Positions 57,457 through 64,000 of a stretch of DNA of 64,000 nucleotides are shown here, piece after piece (the stretch's first letter is position 1; every line of letters starts with the position of its first letter). The position numbers were made by a program, and so were the translations under genes. The notes beneath the pieces were generated by a model. That model made no database searches and was not told the origin of the DNA. It saw nothing but the letters and a program-made list of their open reading frames with translations. The stretch comes from Bacillus aerolatus (GTDB lineage Bacteria > Bacillota > Bacilli > Bacillales > Domibacillaceae): positions 124,001 to 188,000 of the forward strand of contig NZ_WEIO01000006.1 of the NCBI RefSeq assembly GCF_009183655.1, given 5' to 3'.

Positions 57457-57765
57457 TTATTCTTTTTTTAAAACCTCTCTCGCTTCCTCGAGCGTAATCA
57501 ACGGCTGTTGACACGCATAGTTTTCACACACGTAGACGAGCATTTCTCCCAGTGTATCCAGTTCAGGGAAATCCCAAAGCGATGCTTTTTCCGTCCACAC
57601 ATCGAAAGGGTGAAAATCTGCTTTTAGCTCCATAAGCAATTGTTTTTTTCATCACTGCTTCCTGCAAAAGCGATTTCACGCCCGCCTTCATATAAAGCGA
57701 TAACCGCCTGCATCATATACAGCACGCCAACTGGCTGCTCGTTCAATTCCAAAGCAAAATGCCTG
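57457..57765 (-). pseudogene. C-terminal remnant of a YyaL-type (DUF255) thioredoxin-domain protein
   Basis: The minus strand shows LVRHFALELNEQPVGVLYMM and ALYEGGREIAFAGSSDEK, then, after a frame change at an A7 run (57643-57649), LLMELKADFHPFDVWTEK and YVCENYACQQP. These fit the last about 100 residues of YyaL-type proteins (normally about 680 residues). The rest of the gene is missing; the upstream side is occupied by a protease gene. Confidence 0.72.
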
Positions 57766-57771
57766 ACAAGC

Positions 57772-58720
57772 TCAGGGAACATGATTGGCGAACTCTGTTG
57801 TTCTTGTGCAACCTTCTCCCGTACAACCAGTATCAGGACATATGTGTAATACATTACAGTTGCCGTCCGTCAAAAAATCGCTTTCTCCGCGAACTAATAT
57901 ACCTTCAACTTCATGGGTGTTACTGTTGAAAACAGGTGACCCAGAATTTCCTGAAATGTATCAAGATTGGCCATGAAAAAAGCAGCTGGCTGGTTGTATC
58001 GTACATTTGCCCCACTAGCAAACTTGGCAGGAATCCCCTTTGGATGACCTATCACATAAACACCTTGTCCATCCGGAATTCTTCCAGTTCTTCGGATTCT
58101 AAGGACGGGATGATTGGTCACAGGTCGATCAATTTCAACTAGGGACCAATCAGCCTCAATGTTGTTCTGCTGACGTGCTATAACTCTCACGCCTCGATAT
58201 ATTTCCGTATTGTTAATCACAGTTCGTGCAGTCGAATCATCAAGCATTTGAAAACCAAAAACAAATCGAATGTTTTTCGCATTATTTTGATTCACACAAT
58301 GTCCTGCCGTTGCAATGATGTTTGGTGCAACAAGAAACCCAGAACAGAACGCTCCGGCTGGCTGATTACGAAACGGTTCCGTAGAGCACAAAACATTAGA
58401 TTCGCCAAAATTTCGTGTCTTAAGAGTAGATGTTCCATTCCCATTGTTGATAATATTTCCAGCTTTGAAGAGAGCAACCACACTGTTTGCATTACTTACA
58501 ACTTCTAGGTCAGTTACTTGAAAAATATCCACACGATCATCGGTTCCGTATATAACCTCCAACATATCATCCGGTCTATTTTTTTTAGAGCCTCAATAAT
58601 ATCACTGGTTTGAAAATCGCTAAGTACTTCATTACCAATCTCATTAGACTCCCGTAACCTTAGTTCATGTAATAATTCATCAGGAGAAAAGTTTTCCAAT
58701 GCTCTAATTATCTGCGACAT
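57772..58720 (-). pseudogene. trypsin-like (V8-type) serine protease gene with two frameshifts
   Basis: Start ATG 58720 follows AAAGGTGG. The N-terminal about 50 residues (MSQIIRALENFSPDELLHEL, RLRESNEIGNEVLSDF) are a helical module. At an A8 run (58579-58586) one base is missing, after which PDDMLEVIYGTDDRVDIFQV continues into a protease: His in ATAGHCV, Asp in EADWSLVEI. A second one-base loss near 57954 hides the catalytic serine: the shifted frame gives GNSGSPVFN and ends TEFANHVP. With both repaired the product would be about 315 residues with a complete His-Asp-Ser triad. Recent decay or sequencing error. Confidence 0.78.
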
Positions 58721-59093
58721 TGTTTGTTCCACCTTTCTTGTGAGCGAATAAAATATCATATTTGAAAAAATCACCAGGAACCTATGACAAATGGTCATCA
58801 AGAGCAACAGTTCTTAACATTTTCTCCTCTTTCCAAAGTTATATGTAAAATCACTACTGCTGCATTGTTTTTTAATATTCAAAATACACGTAGTTATAAA
58901 GATAGCTTCAGGGTTTCGCAATGATGAATACATCCGCAGCTAAATGCAGGACATGTTCAAGAAAAAACTCCAATAGAAGATCAACGATAAAACCTAATTT
59001 ATCGCAATACGTCTTAAAGTCACTATATAGGCTTTCTGGAAGGCGTGCAGTCAATACCTTTGTTTTTTCTTTCCTTGATAGAGAAATGGTCGA
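58721..59093. other. intergenic region, decayed
   Basis: No gene that I can support. A plus-strand frame at 58921-59124 has no ribosome site and no recognisable product. It leads into gene fragments, so it may be more scar. Confidence 0.45.
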
Positions 59094-59206
59094 TGCTACC
59101 TGTTACAATAGGGACCATTGGTAGTTATACCGTTATAGTCACAGCGCTTGATGCCGTTATTTTTGGACTGTTAGCTGATAAAATAGGAAGAAAAAAACCA
59201 TTGTAT
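59094..59206 (+). pseudogene. MFS transporter fragment
   Basis: LPVTIGTIGSYTVIVTALDA and FGLLADKIGRKKP: about 37 residues covering helix 2 and the motif-A loop (GLLADKIGRKK) of an MFS transporter. Nothing before or after belongs to it. Confidence 0.6.
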
Positions 59207-59345
59207 GGAACGAGTAAAGAAGCTGTGTTAAATCAAGTGTATTTGGCGATGATCGTTTATTGCTTAACCGTGCTGGCTCAGATCTCAAAATACTCGATTC
59301 TTCTGATCACCCGGTGGCTGAAGGAGCTTTCGTGGAAGCCTTGTG
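59207..59345 (+). pseudogene. IS4-family transposase C-terminal fragment
   Basis: YGTSKEAVLNQVYLAMIVYC then LTVLAQISKYSILLITRWLK is the C-terminal end typical of IS4-family transposases. It is fused in frame to the MFS fragment, marking an insertion followed by deletion. Related N-terminal fragment at 11392. Confidence 0.7.
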
Positions 59346-59376
59346 AGTCATGCTAAATATTGCATCGCACACAAAA

Positions 59377-59415
59377 AAGCCGAAATCACCTTAGAGGATC
59401 AATCGGCTTAATATT
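59377..59415 (-). terminator. terminator near bluB
   Basis: AAGCCGA pairs with TCGGCTT across about 18 nt, with T runs on both sides. Confidence 0.65.
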
Positions 59416-59490
59416 TTTATCTACTTATTTATCTTTATTTTGTAAATTAAATATCATTCGCGACTTTAGATGATTCCGCAGTATGGTTGT

Positions 59491-60132
59491 CTATTGTGAC
59501 TCCCATTTATTTTGAAAAATAAGGTCATTTAATGATCGTCTTTTTTCCCAATTAGCTAACTCTAGAAGAGGTTTTTCTGGATATTGATCTGTGTAACCAA
59601 TAGACATAAGCGCAATGGGATCAATATGAGGTGGAATGTCTAAAATATCACGAATGTCATTTTTTTTGTAAAAACTCACCCACCCCATGGCTAACCCTTC
59701 AGAACAAGCTGCTAACCACATATTTTGAATAGCGCAGGCTGTTGAAAGAATGTCCGTTTCTGGAATAGAATTACGTCCTAATACATGTGACCCTCCCCTA
59801 GTTGGGTCACATGTTACACAAATAGTTAAAGGAGCTTCTTTCAGCCCTTCCACTTTGAGGCTTAAAAACTTATTTTCTTTTTCTCCTTCATAATGAATAG
59901 CTAGTGCTCTTCGCTCTTTATCTGCTGCCCAAGCCAGTCGTTCTTTAACTTCTTGAGAAGAAATGACAATAAAGTTCCAAGGTTGCATAAATCCTACCGA
60001 GGGGGCGTGATGAGCAGCATCCAATATTTTATGTATGACTTTCATTGGGACTGGACTTGGTAAAAAACTCCGAATATCTCTTCTGCTATATATAGCTTTA
60101 TAGACTGCTTCCGTTTCTTCTTTAGTAAACAT
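59491..60132 (-). CDS. bluB: 5,6-dimethylbenzimidazole synthase (BluB)
   Basis: 213 residues, nitroreductase fold. YSRRDIRSFLPSPV at the N-terminus, AAHHAPSVGFMQPWNFIVI near 40-58, and STACAIQNMWLAACSEGLAMGWVSF near 130-155 (in parts) are BluB signatures. BluB splits FMNH2 with oxygen to give the lower ligand of cobalamin. SD GGAGGAG. It lies at the end of a run with a B12-dependent mutase. A general nitroreductase is the alternative, but the HHAPSVGFMQPW block argues for BluB. Confidence 0.86.
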   Translation of the reverse strand: MFTKEETEAVYKAIYSRRDIRSFLPSPVPMKVIHKILDAAHHAPSVGFMQPWNFIVISSQEVKERLAWAADKERRALAIHYEGEKENKFLSLKVEGLKEAPLTICVTCDPTRGGSHVLGRNSIPETDILSTACAIQNMWLAACSEGLAMGWVSFYKKNDIRDILDIPPHIDPIALMSIGYTDQYPEKPLLELANWEKRRSLNDLIFQNKWESQ

Positions 60133-60320
60133 ATTTCTCCTCCTTCATCTTTAAATACTTCTATATACAATTAAATCTTATCACACATTAATAAATGGAT
60201 AGCTGCATAATAGCTATCCATCGAGTTGGCTATATTAAAAAAGTTTAAACCCACTAACCATAGGGGGAATCTCAGCTGTCAATATTTATATCAAGATGAC
60301 CCCGCTTAAAACTCAGCTAG

Positions 60321-60653
60321 CTATGAAATAACTTTCTCCCACGCATCCTCATCCATTTTTGTCAATAAACCATCAATCGTAATTCCCGCGTTATTTATTA
60401 ATATATCTATTTTCCCGAAAGTACTGATTGTTTTTTGAAACATATATTCTATTTGTTTTGTATCCGAAACGTCAGCATGGATAAATACTATGTGTTCATC
60501 ATTATTAAACTCATTTAGAGTGTTATTACCTGCTTCTTCATTAAAATCACTAATTACTACTTTTGCCCCTTCCTGCAGAAACTTCTTTGCTGTTACTTTT
60601 CCAATACCGCTTGCTCCACCGGTAATTAATGCCACTTTCCCTTCTAGTTTCAT
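60321..60653 (-). pseudogene. truncated short-chain dehydrogenase (SDR) gene
   Basis: 110 residues: cofactor motif TGGASGIG at 11-18, the NNAG motif near 88, then a stop just after WEKVI, where intact SDRs continue with a helix and the YxxxK catalytic site. Only half of a normal 245-residue SDR remains, so no activity is expected. ATG 60653 follows AAGGGG. Resembles 3-oxoacyl-ACP/acetoacetyl-CoA reductases. Confidence 0.78.
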
Positions 60654-60762
60654 AACATTTCACCCCTTATTTACTTACCTTTGTAAATAAGAGAGAGGTC
60701 GCGTAATCTTTGTCATCTACACTCCCTCTCTTTGTGTTCTTATTCTTACTGTACATCCTCTG

Positions 60763-62154
60763 TTAACTTTTAAAATTACGTTTATCGATGACTCGCTTTG
60801 CTTTAAACTGAGTTCTTTCCAACACGCCAAGGGGCAGCAAGTCAATTTTAAAAGTAACCCCTGTTTCTCTCTTCAGTTCCCTGGAAATCTGATTTTTTAA
60901 TTCTTTTTGATCTCTAGTTCCTAATGTTTCGCATTGTACAGTGACTTCATCCATTATGTTTTCACGCGTAACAATCATCACAAACTCTTCTCCAAGTCCA
61001 TCAATTCTTCGGATTACATTTTCTATCAGACTCGCGTAAACATTTACTCCTCGAACAGTAACCATGTCATCAATTCGCCCGTAAATTCCTTTTGGCAAAC
61101 GTGGATAGACACGACCGCAGGCACATGGTTCATCTGTCCATGTTGTCAAATCTCCTGACCAGTAACGAATCATTGGCTGAGACGTTCTTTCTAAAGGTGT
61201 ATACACAGGTACTCCCTCTTCACCATATGGTACGAGTTTTTTGCTATGTTGATCCACTACCTCTGTATAAACTATATCCTGCCATAAATGCACTCCTTGA
61301 CGATGTTTACATTCAGTATTGCTCATCCAAGGTGTAACTTCAGCCATCGTACCTGAGTCAATACAAATACCACCAAAAGTATCTTCAATTTTTTGCTTTG
61401 TTGAAGGAACACCGGCTCCCGGTTCACCAGAAAAGAATAAAATTCTAAAGCCAAACTGTTTAGGATCAACACCTAATTCCTTTGCTTTTTCAGCAAGATA
61501 CAAAGCATAGGACGGGGTACCATAAAATACAGTCGGTTTTATTTCCTTTAACCAAGATACTGCTTTTTCTGTTTGCCCTGATTGTCCCGCTCCAAATGGA
61601 AATGTTTTCGCTCCCAATCTTTCAGCCCCAATAAGCGCTCCCCAGCTGCCGATATACAAACTAAGTGGTGAAGCAATAAATACTAGGTCACTAGGGCGCA
61701 TACCAAAACTCCACATTATGCGTGCATGCTGATGAGCAATTCTTTCCCAATCTTCTTTACCAAATGAAAATACGGTTGGTTTGCCGGTGGTTCCAGAAGT
61801 TCCTTGAATACGATGGACTTCTGAAGGCGCAACACAAACATTTGAACCAAAAGGCGCGTATTCTTCCAAGTCTTCCCTTACTTCTGCCTTCGTCGTAATA
61901 GGTACCTCTTCGAACTCTTTTAAATTTTTAATATCGTTTGGGTGAAAACCAACTTTATTCCACTTTCTCTGATAAAATACTGATTTTTCATATGCATACT
62001 GCATCACGTTCTTTAATTTAAAAAAAACCAATTCATCCAGATCTTCTTTAGAAGCAGTTTCAATATCTCTATACCAGTATTTTTCATGTTCATCCGGCAA
62101 ATACTCACTATCATATTTTGGCGGCCAGTGTTGCAAAAGCGAGGTTTTCATCAT
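60763..62154 (-). CDS. phenylacetate-CoA ligase-like acyl-CoA ligase (PaaK family)
   Basis: 463 residues. ATP loop GTSGTTGKPTVF near 118-129, SGEPGAGVP near 240, GRIDDMVTVRGVNVY near 375-390 (AMP ligase motif). Activates a carboxylic acid to its CoA thioester. Other phenylacetate genes (paaABCDE) are absent; the neighbours form a B12-dependent mutase, so the acid may be a branched or hydroxylated acid rather than phenylacetate. ATG 62154 follows GGAGGAAGG. Confidence 0.86.
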   Translation of the reverse strand: MMKTSLLQHWPPKYDSEYLPDEHEKYWYRDIETASKEDLDELVFFKLKNVMQYAYEKSVFYQRKWNKVGFHPNDIKNLKEFEEVPITTKAEVREDLEEYAPFGSNVCVAPSEVHRIQGTSGTTGKPTVFSFGKEDWERIAHQHARIMWSFGMRPSDLVFIASPLSLYIGSWGALIGAERLGAKTFPFGAGQSGQTEKAVSWLKEIKPTVFYGTPSYALYLAEKAKELGVDPKQFGFRILFFSGEPGAGVPSTKQKIEDTFGGICIDSGTMAEVTPWMSNTECKHRQGVHLWQDIVYTEVVDQHSKKLVPYGEEGVPVYTPLERTSQPMIRYWSGDLTTWTDEPCACGRVYPRLPKGIYGRIDDMVTVRGVNVYASLIENVIRRIDGLGEEFVMIVTRENIMDEVTVQCETLGTRDQKELKNQISRELKRETGVTFKIDLLPLGVLERTQFKAKRVIDKRNFKS

Positions 62155-62318
62155 ATTTCCTTCCTCCGTTTGATTGGTTTATTAGAAAAGCTTCCATAAG
62201 TAATATTGCAGCATATTAGCTATTTGCAAATTTCTTATATATCCATTCTATACACGACTTCAAAAGAGTCATTTAGCAGAGGCGATGATAGTCAACACTC
62301 ATCACCCCTTGTGCCATT

Positions 62319-62711
62319 TTAGGCGATGCTGTTTTTTACTTTCGAACGGATAAATTCAGCTATACTTTCAATTCTTGTTTCAGGACCAAATACTTCAGCA
62401 ATGCCCGCTTCTTGGAGTAGAGGTATATCATCTTCCGGAATGACTCCCCCCATTATGATTAAAGCATCTACGCCTTTTTCCTGGGCAATTTTCACCACTT
62501 TTGGTCCTAACGTTAAGTGGTTGCCACCAAGTGTACTCAACCCTATTACATCGGCACCTTCTTGAATGGCGGCGTCAACAATTTGTTCCGGAAATTGATT
62601 GCCTAAATAAACAACTTCCATCCCTTCATCTCTTAACATCCTGGAAACTACTAACGCACCACGCCAATGAATATCCAATCCTAATTTAGCCATTACTACT
62701 TTTACTTGCAT
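62319..62711 (-). CDS. B12-binding small subunit of an acyl-CoA mutase
   Basis: 130 residues from ATG 62711 after GGGAGGG. The cobalamin motif DIHWRG (DxHxxG) lies at 16-21, followed by GLSTLGGNH near 55 and MGGVIPEDD near 85, the SxL and GG elements of the B12 fold. Binds the base-off cofactor with the histidine on cobalt. Partner of the subunit encoded 43 bp upstream. Confidence 0.9.
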   Translation of the reverse strand: MQVKVVMAKLGLDIHWRGALVVSRMLRDEGMEVVYLGNQFPEQIVDAAIQEGADVIGLSTLGGNHLTLGPKVVKIAQEKGVDALIIMGGVIPEDDIPLLQEAGIAEVFGPETRIESIAEFIRSKVKNSIA

Positions 62712-62754
62712 GAAGAAGCCCTCCCTTTTCCTTCTATTTAGAATTTTCAAACAA

Positions 62755-64000
62755 TCACGCTAATGGGAATTGCCAAAGTCCAAATTCTTCACGAAAAACT
62801 TCTTCGATTTCACCTAATGTAGCATAGGCCAATACAGCATCTTTTATATACGGCATAAGATTCACATCTTCGTGGCATTTTTCTCTTAACACATTTATAG
62901 CTGCTTCTACTTTTGCTTGATCTCTTTTCTGCCGGAGTTTTTCTAATTTTTCTTTTTGACGTTTTTCAGCAGATTCAGGATATCTGAACACTTCTACTTT
63001 TGTATTTCTTTGTTCAGTAGGAAAATAATTCAGACCAACTATTTTGTGCTTACCACTTTCAATATCTTTCTGCATTTCATAAGCAAAATCTGAAATTTCT
63101 CGATGCAGCCAACCACTTTCGACTACCGATACTAATCCGCCTTTAGATTCAATTTCAGCAATATAATCACGTATTCTTTGAGCCATTTCTTGTGTTAATT
63201 TCTCAACAAAGTATGATCCAGCAAGCGGATCTACTGTATTTACTACATTAGTTTCTGCTTGTATGATTTGTTGTGTTCTAATTGAGATTAAAGCTGATTC
63301 CTCGGTTGGAGCAGAATATGCTTCATCATAAGAGTCAACATGCAGCGACTGTGCTCCGCCTAACACTGCCGCAAGCCCTTGAATAGCTGAACGGGCAATG
63401 TTGTTAAGCGGCTCAACTTTTGTCAAAGTAATTCCGGCTGTTTGGACATGAAATCTCATTAAATGAGATTTTGTTTCTTGAGCGTTAAATCGCTCTTTCA
63501 TTACTTCATGCCACACTAGTCTTGATGCTCTACATTTAGCAATTTCTTCAAAGAAATCATTAAATAAGTTCCAGAAGAACGATAATCTTTTAGCAAAATC
63601 ATCAATTTTATTGCCTCTTCTAATTAACTCTTCTGAAGTGGCAATAGCATTAGCGATAGCACAAGCAACTTCTTGAACAGCTGTTGTTCCTGCTTCACGC
63701 AAATTGTATCCGTTGTAGCTGACAGGGTTCCATCTAGGTAGATTTTTACTTGCGTATTCAATTGCGTCACATTGTAATCTAAATGAAGCCTTCGGCGGCA
63801 ATACCTCCAGCGAACTTCCAATAGCCGTCTCCATTAAAAAGTCGTTTTGATTCGTACCCGATAGTTTCTCTAAAGGAATGCCCTTTTTTTCTGCCATAGC
63901 TGCAAACATAGCCATAACAACCACTGTTGTACTTGGCAGGTGAGTAACGATATTACTTGAAATTTCATCAATCGGAATACCATCATATAGAGCTTCCACG
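62755..64000 (-). CDS. large (catalytic) subunit of a B12-dependent acyl-CoA mutase, N-terminus outside window
   Basis: 414 residues visible; about 110-140 N-terminal residues lie beyond the right edge. The family core is clear: SGTNQNDF, YNGYNLREAGTTAVQEVA, LSFFWNLFNDFFEEIAK, RFHVQTAGITLT, LGGAQSLHVDSYDEAYSAPT. Where methylmalonyl- and isobutyryl-CoA mutases have an NAPA-type segment, this one has VTHLPSTTVVV, and NQNDFLMET replaces the usual IQNDILKE. It rearranges an acyl-CoA carbon skeleton by radical chemistry; the substrate may be 2-hydroxyisobutyryl-, isobutyryl- or another branched acyl-CoA, not necessarily methylmalonyl-CoA. Confidence 0.86.
   Translation of the reverse strand, partial: VEALYDGIPIDEISSNIVTHLPSTTVVVMAMFAAMAEKKGIPLEKLSGTNQNDFLMETAIGSSLEVLPPKASFRLQCDAIEYASKNLPRWNPVSYNGYNLREAGTTAVQEVACAIANAIATSEELIRRGNKIDDFAKRLSFFWNLFNDFFEEIAKCRASRLVWHEVMKERFNAQETKSHLMRFHVQTAGITLTKVEPLNNIARSAIQGLAAVLGGAQSLHVDSYDEAYSAPTEESALISIRTQQIIQAETNVVNTVDPLAGSYFVEKLTQEMAQRIRDYIAEIESKGGLVSVVESGWLHREISDFAYEMQKDIESGKHKIVGLNYFPTEQRNTKVEVFRYPESAEKRQKEKLEKLRQKRDQAKVEAAINVLREKCHEDVNLMPYIKDAVLAYATLGEIEEVFREEFGLWQFPLA

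Noticed and set aside
57624-57854. 76-codon frame as a complete gene
   Set aside because: Its middle and end are the yyaL remnant and its first codons lie antisense to nothing functional; they overlap the shifted protease C-terminus. It is not an independent gene.
1-64000. CRISPR arrays, prophage modules, rRNA genes
   Set aside because: No regularly spaced repeats, cas genes, phage structural genes or rRNA sequence were seen.

Overview
The window looks like chromosome from a low-GC, endospore-forming member of the Bacillaceae. Evidence: strong AGGAGG-type ribosome sites with frequent TTG and GTG starts; sporulation genes (spoVAD with DUF1657 partners, sda); Bacillus families such as YrzI, Rok, YqjG, XpaC/TelA, YojN/YojO and YuxH; and T-box control of the trp operon. 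The species cannot be named from sequence alone. The odhAB / yojNO neighbourhood and a replication terminator protein (RTP) homologue suggest, by analogy with B. subtilis, a position in the terminus half of the chromosome.

Layout. 1-6.5 kb: a staphyloferrin B-like siderophore operon (sbnA-B-C-D-E order, minus strand, sbnE cut by the window edge) behind a promoter with two Fur boxes. 7-9 kb: DinG-type helicase. 9-12.2 kb: a hairpin-rich intergenic repeat, azlCD, tRNA-Gln, a glutamine-rich protein, degraded IS4-family sequence and a zinc-ribbon ORF. 12.2-15 kb: fosmidomycin-resistance-like MFS pump, a YrzI small protein, a GntR regulator. 15.3-20.7 kb: a PH-domain protein, RTP homologue, and a reduced spoVA-associated cluster (DUF421, DUF1657, SpoVAD, DUF1657, phospholipase D-like protein) that carries a 466-bp tandem duplication in which each copy has lost a different gene. 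20.9-31 kb: aminotransferase, YkvA, Ktr/Trk K+ transporter, LrgAB/CidAB pair, bioB with a probable BirA operator, yqjG, xpaC-telA, brnQ with a structured leader. 31-40 kb: yojO/yojN, rok, DUF6501, sda, odhB/odhA. 40.4-41.6 kb: a CstR-type sulfur operon with a frameshifted rhodanese-TusA gene. 41.9-48.9 kb: complete trp operon trpE-(trpG-trpD fused)-trpC-F-B-A behind two tandem tryptophan T-boxes. 48.9-57.1 kb: GNAT/nitrilase pair, yuxH, panF-yhdT, a Fur-controlled small RNA resembling FsrA, and hom-thrC-thrB. 57.4-59.4 kb: a decay zone with broken yyaL, a broken serine protease gene, and MFS and IS4 remnants. 59.5-64 kb: bluB, a truncated SDR gene, a phenylacetate-CoA ligase-like gene and both subunits of a B12-dependent acyl-CoA mutase, the large one cut by the right edge.

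The most interesting signals are the FsrA-like RNA, the apparently young trpG-trpD fusion that still carries trpD's own ribosome site, the reciprocally decayed duplication beside spoVAD, the RTP homologue next to that cluster, the BluB-mutase-ligase cluster and the brnQ leader. Several genes are broken at homopolymer runs, so sequencing error must be excluded before they are read as real pseudogenes.
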